Shown: positions 1-12,600 of the stretch, piece after piece
Numbering within the stretch: position 1 is the stretch's first letter
Layout: every line of letters begins with the position of its first letter
Program-made: the position numbers and the translations under genes
Notes under the pieces: model-generated
What the model saw: only the letters and a program-made list of their open reading frames with translations
What the model was told of the DNA's origin: nothing
Database searches by the model: none
From: Ettlia oleoabundans
Taxonomy: Eukaryota; Chlorophyta; Chlorophyceae; Chlamydomonadales
NCBI GenBank assembly: GCA_019693395.1
Contig: JAAMXP010000290.1
Span: 1-55,491, forward strand
DNA length: 55,491 nt
Reading direction: 5' to 3'

Positions 1-43
<43 letters not shown>
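1..43. repeat. (CA)n microsatellite at left edge
   Basis: An uninterrupted AC dinucleotide run fills the first 43 bases. On the minus strand it lies in the intron that follows the last visible exon of the SUN-domain gene, whose donor is at 51. The repeat may continue beyond the window. Confidence 0.97.
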
Positions 44-46
<3 letters not shown>

Positions 47-51
47 CTCAC

Positions 52-3042
52 CTGCACCAACAGATCATACACACTGCCGCCTTTCTTCGCTTTAGAGCCC
101 AGCCCAACCAGCGGCAGCTCCAGGCCCTCAGTGGGAGGTGCGGCAGGTGCAGCACTAGCCGATGCTGCCGGCACAGAACCGGGCGCCGCCATGGGTTTGG
201 GTTTTGGGGCTGCTGGTTTGCCCTTTGGCACCGAGGGTGGTGTGGCTGCAGGCGGCTGAGGCTGCTGCATCTGGCTGGCCTGGCCTGCGACTGGGGCGGG
301 GGCTCCGGGTGCGATACGCGCAGCCGCCCCAACAGCATGATTGCTGCTGGCATTCCCAAGCGATGCTTGCTCCGGCTGCTCAGAGCCTGATGGCGCATTT
401 GCTGCAGAGGCAGGTGACGTTGCGTTCGTTGCGCTGTCCTCAGATGCTGCCTGATTAGCAGGCGCTACGCCTGCTGCGGTGCTGCTGTTGAGCTGTGTGG
501 CAGCGGGCGCACCAGCTGCTACTGCGAACACAGAATCGTTGCTGCTGGTGCCCTGAGACGGCTGCAGCTCCCCGCCTTCAACCGTAATGCTCCCAGAAAT
601 ATTACCAGCTGCACTGCTGCCGTTGCCCGCACCTCCTGCGTCTGCGTCTACGTCAACTGTGGGTTGCTGCTGTGTGGCGGCTGGGGCGGCATCACTGCTG
701 GCCAGCTCAGGCGAGTGTCCTGCTGCTGCAGGAGAATCAGCTGCATCTGCTCCCATTGCCTCCGCTGGTGCCATGCCCATCCCACCCGGTGCGCCCTCAG
801 GCAGCTCCTGCGGCTGCTCCTGTTCCAAGGGAAGGGGCTGTTGCTCCAGCTCTTGCGTCGGTTGTGCTGGCGTGCCGCCTGATACCACATCAGCGCTCGC
901 TGGAGCCCCTGTCCCCGGATCAGACGCGGGTGTGGGTGGCATTGGTGCACCGCCAGCCTCTGTCCCTATCCCAGGCTGTTCCGGAGGTAGCAAAGGCGGC
1001 GACGCCGGTTGCGCAGCAGGCTGTGCAGGTGACTCAAGTCGGATTGCTGTGTCTGGCTCCAATCCTGGGTGCAACAGGTCCAGTTCCTCTTCTGAAGCTG
1101 AAGCAAGCTGATCCTCTAGCTCCTCCGCCGCGCTCTTTCCAAAGACAGAGACGCCATTAACAGCGCAGATGGACTCCGGACTGTGCTGAGACAGGAAGCG
1201 GAGCAGCAGGTATCGCACCCAGAGCGGCTGATCTGCCGCAAAGAGCTGGCTGCCCTTGGCCTTCTCGGCTGCAGCACAGGCATGGTCATGGCAGGCCGGA
1301 TTGCAGGTTTGAGAGCATGAGCATGACTGTGACAATAGAAATGCGAAGACAGAAGCAGCAAAGGAAGGGGGCGAAGCAGATGACAGACTAACGCTTGAGC
1401 TGCATCTATCCACGTAGCCTTTTCCCATCTGCCTCCAAGCACCAAGCGACCCAAATGCACCATCACTACAGCACTTGTACCATTACCTACCCGTAAAGTT
1501 GCCCAGCAGCTTCCAGTGAGAGCTGTTCAGTGTGCGGCCGTACTCCGAGCCAAAGCCGTCCACACGTGGGTGGCTCTGCCGCCCCCACGCCTCAAACTCC
1601 TTCACTCGCGCCGAGTACAGCTCAAACTGAGACAGCTCCAGCCGGTTAACCTTGGCCACTTGAGAGAGCTCCAGCATCACCCACCTGTGGGCCGCACGCA
1701 ACACAACGGTAAGGAAGTAGCAAAAAAGCATGAGCGCCAATGCACATGGAGCGCCAGGAACCAGAGGATGTGCAAAGGAGTCGCAAGGTGGGTCTACGTA
1801 TGCATGAGTGCCCCATGGTCAGTCACTGCTCGCCGCCTAGAGTGATGCAGCGATAAAAAAATGAAGCCAAGCCCTGACCGAAGCTGCGGCGACCAGGGCT
1901 TTACCGCGGCCTGAAGTGCAAACTAGGGTGCCCAATCACAAGCTGCTGCCTGAGTTGCCGCTCAGAGCATGAGCATGGCTACTCACTTGTCGCCACGGCA
2001 GTCGTTCTTCATGAATGTGTCGGAGTCGTCGTCCAGCAGCGCATGCGGCTTCCTCGCCTCCTTGTTGGCGGCCAGCACTTTGGCACCTGCAGCAGCACAC
2101 ATTGGCAAGCAGCTCAGCTTCACAACAGCAAGCAGTCCAACAAACCCGCGCCAGCCCGGCGGGAATCTCGATGCAAAAGTGTCCAAAGCGGCAGAGGGAA
2201 GGAGCAGCACTGGCAGTGAGCAGCAGGCGCCGCAGGCATTCCGTCTGCCCTGCCAGTCTGCAAGGATTTGCACACAGCGTTCTGCTGGCCAACTCACCAT
2301 CTTTGGCCAGCGCAAAGTTGTGCTGCTGCTCGTCGTGAAGCGCTGCCTCCTCTGGTGTCACTGGCGCTGCCGACTGGTCTGCAACTGCCTGCGGCTCACC
2401 GGTGGGCTGCTCGCCTGCAGGCGCGTCCACAGCTGGACTTGGATGTCCATCTAGTCCAGCTGCTGGGGCTGGGCCTGCTTGCTGCTCTGCCTCTGCATTC
2501 AAGCTTGCTCCACTCTGCCCAACAGCTGAATTGGGAACATCAGGCGCCACTGTCGCAGCAGTTCCCTGCTCGTCACCCACAGCTGCTGCTTGCTGCACTG
2601 CTGCCGCCGCTGAAGCGTCGCCATCTGTGGTGGAAACTGCGGGCTCCGGCTGCTCTCGCTCATCTTGCTGCAACTGCTGCCCCTCCCGAACTCCACCAGG
2701 ACTGCGTTTCTGCGCCGAAATGCTGGCTATGCCGTCAGTACTGGCCGCAGCTGCAACTTCTTGATCCACGGCTCGACCGCCACTGCCGCTTGTGGTGGAA
2801 GGAGTGGCTGGGGTGCATGTGGCCCCTTCCCCGCACTTTAGAAGCACCTCTGCAGAGCTGCCGCTTGCCATCTTCCCTTGTTTCGGGCTGCTCTCGCTTG
2901 CGTCATTCTGCTCCTGTTCCTGCCCGGGTGGCGAGGCAGGGTCAGCGGACGGAGAGGCCTCAGCCCCTCTACTGAGGCAAACCAGAGCTAGCAGGATGAT
3001 TGCGCACCATAAGGCTAGCAACCCCCGCTGCCTGCACCACAT
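52..3042 (-). CDS. SUN-domain protein, SLP1/SUCO (mid-SUN) type, 3' end outside window
   Basis: Exons on the minus strand: 3042-2298, 2086-1987, 1684-1491, 1268-52; the donor at 51 shows that the gene continues past the left edge. The N-terminus carries a signal-anchor (LLALWCAIILLALVCL), followed by about 230 low-complexity Ala/Pro/Gln/Glu residues. The SUN domain is split over exons 2-4: AKVLAANKEARKPHALLDDD, KWVMLELSQVAKVNRLELSQ, FELYSARVKEFEAWG, SSHWKLLGNFTAEKAKGSQL and PLWVRYLLLRFLS. This order matches the SLP1/OSM1/SUCO class of ER or nuclear-envelope SUN proteins rather than C-terminal SUN proteins. A second Ala/Pro/Gln-rich tract of about 350 residues follows and ends with SVYDLLVQ, where family members begin a coiled coil and membrane segment. 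Family members act at the ER/nuclear envelope, often in protein folding or stability. The start at 3042 is chosen because the signal-anchor follows it directly. Class assignment is firm; exact function is inferred. Confidence 0.88.
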
Positions 3043-3485
3043 GGCGCCAATGCTGCTTGGTCTCTCGCCCTTAACTCAAGTGAGCGTCCCTTCCGTAAGA
3101 CCTGGCATCGTGCAAGGTGTTGGCCAATAGGTGGCGAGTCTATTTTTGTCAAACCTTGCGAAAACTCAGGGTTTGGCGCGCTCCAAATGGCAGTCAGCAT
3201 GCCTAGCATTGTTGCATGGCGTTGTTGCAGCGTGAGTTTGCGCCTGTCGCAGAAGTTATCGCATCACGCATACATCCCTGGCATTTATGCATCGTCGAGC
3301 ACGACGACCGGATTGAACGCTCTCTCCCCAAATCGAGGTTTGAACGTATCATTGATTGGGCAATGAGCGTACAGTCGCAAAAGTTATGTTGTTGAAAGGG
3401 CGGCCAGGAAGCGGTGGGGTTCAGGCAGGGCGGTGGCGGCGGTGGCGGCACCGGCACGTGCTCACCGTGACTGCCACTTCTTGCC
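3043..3485. other. Divergent spacer between SUN gene and PIGA
   Basis: 443 bp separate the two start codons, so this is the only room for both promoters and 5' leaders. I see no convincing ORF, no clear TATA box and no RNA gene. A short GGC/GGT-rich stretch (about 3430-3450) lies close to the PIGA start. Confidence 0.6.
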
Positions 3486-6364
3486 ATGACAAACGCCCCA
3501 CAGCAGCTGCGGCTGCTCATGGTCTCTGACTTCTTCTACCCCAACACCGGGGGTGTGGAGAGCCACATTTACCAGCTCTCGCAGTGTCTACTGGCTCGCG
3601 GGCACAAGGTGGTGGTTCTGACGCATGCCTATGGCGACCGCGTCGGTGTGCGCTACCTTAGCAACGGCTTAAAGGTGCGGCCCCTGGATGCTGTGCAGAG
3701 CATGGGCGTGGGATTTGGTGGCCAGCCCGGTGCCTCTTGTCTAGTTGCTGGATGCACGTCCTGTGTTGTTAAACTCAAGCATGGTGGCCCCCCATTGTGA
3801 ACCTACCCCAAAATACCCTCCCCCACCCACCCACCCACCCCACCCCCCACCTTCTCTAGCACCTGCAAGGCTGGGACATGCAGTCATGGGCATTCAGTGC
3901 ACCTGGCGCCGGTGCCTTCCCCTGGGTGCAGGTGTACTATGCGCCGCGTCTGCCCTTCACCCAGGCTGTCACCTTCCCCACGCTGTTTGGGAGCTTCCGC
4001 CTGCTGCGCGCCATCCTGCTGAGGGAAGGGATCAACCTGGTGCACGCTCACCAGGTAAGGCAGCTGGCAAGGCTGGCTCTTCAATTGACGCAGTACTGCT
4101 GAAGAGTGTTTCCAAAACGATCCTGACGCTTACCTTGTGTTCAAGTCATGAGCAAACGCCAGTTTGGGGTTTAGAGTAAGCCTGCTACAAAGGCCTCTGC
4201 CCTTCCAACCAGCAGCTTCTCCGCTTGCTTTGAATATTATGCTGACTCTGTCTCCATTGCTGCCTCCACCACTTTCAGGCTTTCTCTACAATGGCCCATG
4301 AGGCCATCATGCACGCCCGCACCATGTGGTACCCCGCAGTATTCACAGACCACTCCCTCTTTGGCTTCGCAGACACCAGCAGCATATTAGTCAACAAGGT
4401 GCGGCACCACGGCGGCAACTGCTGCCTGTTTTTCAGGGGGTATGTTGAGGCTGTTAATCACCGGCAGGCACTCAACCGGTGGCCTGCCCTTCCCTGACCT
4501 CCTCTATAGCTCTTCTACAGGTTCTTGTTCCATCCGTACTGTACAGGTGCTTAAATACACGCTGGCTGACGTGCACCACGTCATCTGTGTCAGCCACACC
4601 AGCAAGGAAAATACGGTGCTACGCGCCTGCATCCCGCCCACACGCGTGTCGGTCATCCCAAACGGTGCGAGAGTGAGGGCCTCTGGTCTGTGGCTACTTC
4701 TATGGCTTGTGACAGGCATCAGACTGCCTGCAACCTGTGTGATCATCCATCGCTGCACCAGCATTGCTGCATTGAGCTGCCTGCACCACGCCACGTCAAC
4801 CCATGCCACGCCTGTTGCTCATGATCTTGCTTTGCAGCCGTGGACGCCTCCTTGTTTGAGCCAGATCCCTCGCAGCGGCAGCAGGGCAATGGCACTATCA
4901 CTGTCGTGGCCCTCAGCCGCTTGGTGTACCGCAAGGGGATCGACCTGCTGGCGGCCGTACTGCCAGCCCTCTGCCACCAGCACCCTCATGTGCAGGTATG
5001 CACCAAAGCATAAACATGTTGCATTGCCTCCAGTTTGTTGCAATCGACGACGTTTGCATGTGCTGCAGTTTGCTTGAGTGCGGCTTCATCCAGGTTTCCG
5101 GTGCAGGAAGCATTCCTGCTGCCCAAATTTTTAGCGTTCCATGTGTTGCAAGGCATCTGCTGGTGCTGTTGCTCGCTCACATGCTTCAGTTCTTGATAGG
5201 CGGCGATGGGCCCAAACGCCCGTTGTTGGAGCGTGTGGTGCGGCAGCATGGCCTGGAAGAGCGGGTGCGGCTGGTGGGCGCCGTCCCGCATGAGCGAGTG
5301 CGTGAGCTACTGGTACAGGGACACATTTTCCTGAACTGCTCGCTCACCGAGGCCTTCTGCATGGCGCTGGTGGAGGCGGCGGCAGCAGGTGTGTGAATGG
5401 GCGGTTGATGTTGTTGGTATTGATGTGCAGGCTGGCAGGGCCGGGCATACTGCCGTCTGCTGCCACTATGGGTGCATTTGCTTGTCAGTCGTGATGCTGA
5501 CTGGCCTGTCAGTCGTGTCTGCAAGCAGGATATGTAGGTGTGCCCCATGCATGTGCGTGTTTTACATCCGCCTAACCGCAACGGAACTTGCGACACAGAT
5601 GGCTTGCATGAAGGAAAGTTTAACTGCTCCCGCCAGGATTCGATCACTCGACCTGTTGGCAGCAGTCCTCCACAGCAAACGGTTGGCTAGCTAGACCGGT
5701 TTCGACCCCAGCCACGGGGTGCTCATCAGTAGCCTGATGGTTCTAGCGGATATCCCCTGACCCAACCTTACCTTTTTGCTCCTAACAACGAGCAGGTCTC
5801 CTTGTGGTTTCCACACGGGTGGGCGGGGTTCCAGAGGTGTTGCCTCATGACATGTTGCTGCTGGCAGAGCCCTCCCCAGACGGGCTGATAGCAGCCGTAT
5901 CCTCAGCACTTCAGCAGGTGCAGCGGGGCCCCGCCGACCCCTGGCAGCAGCATTTCGCTGTGCGCGACATGTACAGCTGGCAGAGCATAGCACAGCGCAC
6001 AGAACACGTGTACCGCCAAGTGCTGCGGGACCCCATGCGGGATGACAGCATGGTGGGGCGTCTCGGGCGTTACTACAAGTGCGGCAAGTGGTTTGGGAAG
6101 ATCTGCTGCTGCATCACAGGTGTGTTGCCATGAAGCTGTAGATAATTGCACAAGATCTGAGGAATGACTCAAATTGGGGCTTCTGCAAAAACGTGCTTCC
6201 GTTTGTGGTGTAATCCTCGCGAAGAGGCTCCCTCTGTCCTGTTTGCAGTGGTGGACTGGCTGTACTGGAGGCTTCTGGAGTGGTGGCAGCCTTCCAGCAG
6301 CTTTGACCCGTCGCCTGACTTTCCATTTATAGCAGCCTCTGAGGTGGATCGCAAGCAGTGCTAG
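3486..6364 (+). CDS. PIGA: PIG-A, GPI-anchor N-acetylglucosaminyltransferase catalytic subunit
   Basis: Eight exons: 3486-3674, 3932-4054, 4279-4398, 4547-4664, 4838-4995, 5190-5388, 5796-6119, 6249-6364; they sum to 449 codons (448 aa, human protein 484). PIG-A transfers GlcNAc from UDP-GlcNAc to phosphatidylinositol on the cytosolic face of the ER, the first step of GPI-anchor synthesis. Diagnostic blocks include [20 protein letters not shown] near the N-terminus, [46 protein letters not shown] and GGDGPKR. The GT4-type EX7E motif is present (E290 and E298 within [11 protein letters not shown]). The C-terminal segment ([19 protein letters not shown]) is hydrophobic and probably the membrane anchor, but the tail after it is shorter than in human. 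Every intron starts with GT. It is divergently paired with the SUN gene. Assignment is secure. Confidence 0.97.
3826..3852. repeat. C-rich (CCCA)n tract in PIGA intron 1
   Basis: A run of CCCA units lies in the first PIGA intron, upstream of the acceptor at 3930-3931. The complementary strand is G-rich and could form a G-quadruplex, but the transcribed RNA carries the C-rich strand. Confidence 0.8.
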
Positions 6365-6799
6365 GCAGCTGATCCTGCTATGAAAGTTTTATCGATGCTT
6401 GAACTTGTGTATACCTGTATCTTGCCCCCTACGCCAGCTGATACCCTACTTTGTCTGTTTTACTCTATACCAACATATCTCATTTTGTGTGACAATGTGA
6501 CAACTCCAATAATGACTTTTCTTCGCTTGCTATCCGGCAAGCATTGGCAACATGTATCTGTGCAACTGGCATGTTGAAATTAAGGTATATGCCGTACCGT
6601 TGTGTGCATTCTCAATCACATAGTCAAAAGGCAGCCCGGCAATCAATCAATGCACCAGTCAGGACGAAGTGCAAAGTGTATCTGGGCAAGGTGAAGGCCA
6701 GGGGCTTTTAGTGGGCAATTGAGTGACAGTAAGTAAAATCAAGAATGGCTACAACTGCCTGCCTGAGTGCTGTCAACTTTGAGACAAGTTCCACATCTC
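6365..6799. other. Convergent 3' spacer, PIGA / FAS1
   Basis: 435 bp between the stop codons of PIGA (plus) and the fasciclin gene (minus). It is AT-richer than the coding DNA, as expected of two 3' untranslated regions. No ORF with family resemblance and no RNA gene was seen. Confidence 0.6.
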
Positions 6800-8559
6800 T
6801 CAGCTCTTTCCCAGGCTCTTCTTCCATTCGTTCTTCAGTCCCTTGTAGGTCATCACATCGTCAATGATAGACATTAGGCCACCAGGGTTGTTGGGGTTCC
6901 CAGGCTTGCCGATGAGCAGGTTGCCAAACTTGGTCACAGGATCCTGCAGCTCGGCATCGTCGTCTGCAAAACACAACAACAGTATGGCCATCCATGGGTG
7001 TTGGTTGTACATCTGGGGTGCGCCGTAGTAATGCCAGCAGTGGATCTCCCCTGATGGACTGCAGTCTCCGTCAACAACTGGCGTCATCTGTAGTAACATT
7101 CACAATTGCAATGATGCAGCGCAGCACATGCCACAGCAACAGGACAGGAATCAGCTGGCCAAAGCCTCTTCTATGCATGTCCCTGTGTCACCTGTGCCGT
7201 CAATGTCATAGGTCTGCCAGTCTGCAGAGAGGGCGCGAAAAGAGGTCACTCATCGTATCAGGTAAGTGTCGTCAGCTGCTTACTTTCCAATGGGGAACAG
7301 TCACTAAGTGTTTTGCTGGATGAGACCCTCTGCACCCACACTACTGCCAATCATTTCGGATACCCACCATTGTCCGGGTTGCCAGTCTTCTGGTCATCCA
7401 TTTCAATCTGCCCAAAGGTAGAGGGGCGGACAATTGGCGGATCTTACACTGCCACACATCAGCGGCATGGCGGTGACTGGCAGGGGAGCCTTCACCCCCC
7501 CCAGGTGTAACTACACTAAGTTGAGATGGCAACGCACCTTCAGCCACTTGCCCTTCTGCCCGAGGGGCACAAGGCCGCTGGGGATGTACCTGCGTCAGTC
7601 AGTGACAGAGACCTCAGCCGACATGCATGCTGTGCTAGCAAACCCAGGCCTACTGGCGGGCACGCTGCAGGGTTAAGGAGGTGATAGGCAACGAGCACTC
7701 ACTTTGATTTGGGCCACTTGGGCCATTGGCTGGTGAACACCCTTTTGTTGGGCGTTGTGTGGTAAAGCACCAGCTGTAATGGGGTATGGCAGGGGCGGAA
7801 GTTTGACACAGTTGTTTCAGCATGTTGTGCAGGGTTGGTGAAGGGTCACTCCAATGCTGTTGCATGGTCAGGCACAGGACTACCAGAAGCCATGCGTACC
7901 ACACGACAAGCAGGGAATTTTGCGGGGCAGGAGGCCTAGCTTTCATGCACGTGATGGATGAGGTCCCTGGGCACTTGCCTGTTTCACGAGGTGCCTGTTT
8001 TTCAAAAGCTCTGGGAATGTGCAGCCAATGTCTTTCAGTATGTCGTTGAAGGCCTTGTCTGCAAATGAAAGAAAGTAGGGATGACAATACTATTTCATTG
8101 CTGATGATTCTCTGCTAGGGTTAGTTGTCACGTAATCATGCCTTGCTGGATGTTAGGCTGCCGTGCCTTGCCAAAGGCATCGGTGGTGGGCAGAGGGCCA
8201 ACATACCGATTGGGGGCCATGCGGTAATCTTCACGTTCGGCTGGGAGAAGTAGGCACGCAGGCCAGCACGCTGCAGGGTGGAGTAAGGTGTGAGCGGGGT
8301 TTGAATGCAAGGCTCAGTAACCTCCCAAATGCGAATCGGGATGTGGTGTGCAGTGTACGGCTGGCAGGTGCTGCCGGTACCAAACAGCAAGGACTGACGC
8401 CCCACTCACGTCAACCATGGCGGTCCATCGCTTCAGGCCCGCCTTTTTGAACGCGGCATAAAAGTTTGGGGCATAGTAGCTCTTGCCCTTCGAGGCCGAA
8501 CTGACAGTCGCTTGCAGGTCCTGGGCGGTGCTGGCTGCGTAGGGCAAGCAGTAGCGCAT
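6800..8559 (-). CDS. Fasciclin (FAS1) domain protein, 5' end tentative
   Basis: Exons on the minus strand: 8559-8410, 8270-8207, 8058-7979, 7773-7703, 7589-7538, 7407-7368, 7221-7192, 6963-6800; phases agree at every junction and give about 216 aa. One FAS1 fold is recognisable: an N-terminal helix (NFYAAFKKAGLKRW), a segment where DKAFNDILKDIG matches the DxAFxxL part of FAS1, the H2-like block LVLYHTTPNKRVFTS, and a long C-terminal tail ending EWKKSLGKS. FAS1 proteins usually act in adhesion or at the cell surface. No signal peptide is visible from the ATG at 8559. An acceptor at 8537-8536 (ctacgcag) could join an upstream exon; a 7-nt coding start at 8630 would fit the phase. The intron after 7979 starts with GC (AAACAG|gcaagt). 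Family call is good; the N-terminus is uncertain. Confidence 0.72.
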
Positions 8560-9616
8560 GGCAGGTTCAGTGGCAGCCCGACGCACCACACACCAACGGC
8601 AGCGGCAGCTTGGGGCGGGCTACCTGGCATGTGTCACAGAAGGGCTGCCGGCTTTGCAATAATGCCGGCCCCCCAACACTTAAACCCGGCGGGACGCAAG
8701 AGGTCGGAACATAGGGTTCCGCGTGTTCATGCCGAGATTGGCCGGAGCAGCCGGAGCCATTCTGAGCCACCGGCACTGCTCAAGCGCCTTCGACAAATGT
8801 TATTGCAACCAAGAGCGACCGCACTAACTGGATGCTTGGAGCGGCTCACTACGGCACATGCCTGAAGCCAGCAGCAACAATCCCGCGGTCAGGAGAAGAG
8901 TCTTCCCACCCATCATGTACAATCGTCGACTGGGTTGATAATTACGGTATGCCGACAACCAGACTGCAGCTTATCTGGGGGTGGTCGGGCAGCACCGGCC
9001 AAGCAGGACATGTATCCTTACAAGTACAACGGTCGGGGGCCATCGCTCGATAGATCTGGTCATCATGAACCCTTATTCAGCATTCAAGTGTGCTGACATT
9101 GCTACTCTATGTACAAGTACTCGGGGTTGGAGGCATCCAGATGCAAACTTTACGGCGCTTAACTGGTCGACGTCGTCGCTGCTTGCATGCAGGCTTATGG
9201 CGCTTAGGCCGGTGCCGGCAGCCCACTGTCACTGATGTGAGGCGACGAGAGGGCACTGTGCGTGCACCAAGCATACCGGTAGTCAAATTTGTCCGACAGC
9301 AGAGGTGTACCACAAGGTGTACAGGAGGTCTCCGCGAAGTCTGTTGTTGAAGATATTGGCCGTGCACCATAGCCTTGGCAAATCAGCCGCGAATGGAAGC
9401 GTCGCACAATCTTTACGGTCTTTCGGAGGGCGTGCAGGGCTAAACCCAGTTGGGGTTTGCGTTTGTGCGACCGATGGAGTGCGCTGCAAAGTCTTTCAGG
9501 GTTGTTAGTTTGTTCTAAAGCAGATTGCCGTGGCGCCGCTTCACCTGGAGTTATACACGTCGCTCCCTGGACCAGTCTTGCTTCCCTTCAGGCAACGAAC
9601 ACAAACAATAGCAATC
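8560..9616. other. Divergent spacer FAS1 / GH127
   Basis: About 1.06 kb between two divergent genes. It may hide the first exon of the FAS1 gene (candidate ATG on the minus strand at 8630). Short ORFs here show no family features, and I see no tRNA-like cloverleaf. Promoters of both neighbours must lie here. Confidence 0.5.
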
Positions 9617-12600
9617 ATGAGTGCCAGGCTAATGGCTGGGATTGGCTCTGTGCTGCTGGCAGCATCAGCTGCTGTCGCAGGCCCAGCGCCACCGCCCATC
9701 CAAGGTTTTTCATTGGCGGACGTTGAGGTGAGCACCTGTCTGAACCCATGTTGTTGCTTGGTTGCCCTGCATTTACTGGCCACCCAACATTCAACGAAGC
9801 TGGGCAGTGTATGCAAACCTCTTGGGTTAGCCGCTGCCCGACATCTCGCATGCAGCTGGCAGCTGGCAGCGAGTATTTTGCCAACTTCAACCAGACCAGC
9901 GAGTACCTGCTTCTCCTTGATGCCGACAGGCTCCTCTACAACTTCAGGTTGGCGAGGAATGGGGTTAGCATCTGTCAGCACGAACTGCCAACTGATGTAT
10001 TGAAGGCCGAGCTTGGCAATGTGTAGTATGCAAGGTGCGCAGCAGGGCTCCTACACACCGCCCTAGCTGCCTACCTGTTGCCCATTCCTGGCTTGCAGAA
10101 CAACGGCAGGGCTGCCCGCCCCTGGCACCTCATATGGAGGGTGGGAGTGGAAGGATAGGTGGGGCGGCCAGCCGAGGCAGGCTTTGCGCAAGTGCTTGCA
10201 AGAAGCAAGAGCTTTTTGCTCGTTTGGTTGCAGCGGTGATCCTTGTTATGGACACACAACCTGTTCTCCACTCAGATGCCCGCTGTGTAATTTATGTGGG
10301 CCCTGCAGCGAGGTTCGCGGCCAGTTCATTGGGCACTACATGTCTGCCGTCGCCTTTGCTGCCGTCCACACAGGCAGGGGTTCACATGCCACACATTTAA
10401 TACAGGGTTTAATTGACACAGAAGCAAAAATGTTATGCACAGAAGAGCAGCAGCGACAGCAACCGTGAGATTCCTTCCACTCACTCCACCCTCATGTGCC
10501 GCTTAATTGCGCAATCCGCTGGTTGTCGTGCAGGCCGCCCAGAGTTCTATGATCGTGGCAACCTGATGGTGACCGAGTTGAAGCGTGTGCAGGATGCACA
10601 CCACAACGGATACCTATGTGAGTGTTGGCGCATTAAGGCTCGGGCAAATGCAGTGGCAGGTTTGCGGGCCAAAATCTGGTGGTTGCCTATAAGGCTGCCT
10701 CCCATTGGTGCGTGAAAGCACCAGCAGTTGATGACTGTTTGAACCCCGTATGCAACTGCCACCTTCCTGCAGCGGCCTTCCCTGAGAGCCACTTTGATCG
10801 CCTGGAAGCGCTGCAGCCCGTGTGGGCACCCTATTACGTGGTCAGTTTTTTGATTGGTTGGCATAGTAACGAACATGGACCAGCGAGCCATTATGCAGTT
10901 CCGTGCCGTCTTAAATTTGGCAGTAGGAGACTGGATAGGAGTGCCCAGTATCGTACCACCGTTGAACCTTGTAATAGCAGACTAGATGCGTTGCCTTCCC
11001 AGCTGCCCTTGTCACTGCTGCCGCTGCTGTTTCATGCAGATCCACAAGCTCATGGCGGGCCTGCTGGATCTACACCAGCTGGCAGGCACGGGTGGGGCGC
11101 TGGAGGTCCTTGAACGGATGGCTGCATACTTCTGCAACAGGTGGGGTGATTTCTTTGGTGGCAGGTAGGAGGTATGAGAGGTTCTGATTGCAAAGCATCA
11201 CTCCCGCTTGCTGGTCGTTAAGGTGCCGGCTCGCTGCTGCTCTCGTGGCCAACACGTTGGCTTGCGCGCTGACATGGCAACCCACGGGGTTGCACAGTTC
11301 AAAGAAGCGAGTTGGTTGTCGCCCCTCATGCATCATTCGCTTGTTGGCTCTTCTACTATTCGTAGGGCGCAGCAAGTGCAAGAGAACAGTGGAGAGGAGT
11401 ACTGGCACCAAGTGTTGGAGAATGAGTTTGGAGGGATGAATGAGGTGCGAGTCTCGTATTTCCTGCTTGAGGCAAGCGAAGAGGGCTGGGCGCCATGCCA
11501 TGGCCAACAACAGTGGACCATAGAACATATGTTGCTGACCGTTGCTTCAAGCGTGGCATGCTCCTGCTTGCAGGTGCTGTACAACTTATACGCTGTGACA
11601 CATAATCAAAGCCACGCAGGTTGGTCGGGCTGAACCAAGGGGTTGCACACTGCGGCGTCGTGCATTGCAGGTTTGTCACCAAGGCAGAATTACCGTCGCG
11701 CAGGGCTTCTGTCGGTAGGGCAAGTGGTTGCCTGTCAGTCAATGGGAAGAGGCTTGCTGCACCATAGGCATCCACCCCCAACGCTTCAACCAAGTTGTTC
11801 TACCGCAGAGTGCGCCCACTGGTTTGATAAGCCTGCCTTCTACAGCCCATTGATTGAGGGGAGGGACCCCCTGCCTGGCCTCCACGCCAACACACACCTG
11901 GCACAGGCAAGTGGGGACTGGCAGCGGGCGGAAGCGCAGCTGTCAAACAGCAAGCTGGCTGTCTGATTTGAAGTCTGCCTTGAGTGTTCATGAAATTGCT
12001 GGCACAGCCTGCAACTTTACAGCTGAGGACACTGGGTATGTGCTGGCATGTGCAGGTGCAAGGGTTTGCAGCACGATACGAACACCTTGGAGACAAGCTG
12101 GGCATGGCTGCAGTGCGCAACTTTTTCATACTTGTGTTAAAGGCAAGAGCAGGGTTGGTGCTGGTGGTTGGGGCACACATGGCGCGGCATGAAGCTGCTT
12201 GGATGCTCCCGAGGCAATGCAGCCCCACTGTTGCTGTTCCACCCGCCGCAGGCGGGAGAGGTTTCCCTGTATTGCTTCATTAACACCCAATTTAGCTACT
12301 AACATGCCCTCTATGCAGCATCACAGCTTCAGTACAGGAGGCAGCAATTGGTATGAGCATTGGGGGGAAGAGGACAGCCTGGGAGACGCTCTGAAAGATG
12401 TGCGCTTCCCTTTCCTGCATGCCATGCATGCCCTTTGTCTGTGCCTCTCAATCTTTCAGAGTGCTGCCGCTAGCCAGAGAGCAGAAATTGCCCCCTAAGC
12501 TAGGCCGCTTTCGTTGGGCTGCTTCTGGTTAATGCATTTTTCCGGCCAGCACATGCCTTATGTGTTGCCCGCTGCCCAAGACTGCCGCCCCCTGCCTGCT

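Noticed and set aside
587..1111. 174-codon plus-strand ORF rich in Ala, Ser, Gly and Cys
   Set aside because: It is the shadow of the low-complexity exon of the SUN-domain gene on the other strand; GCN/TGC-rich DNA stays open in several frames.
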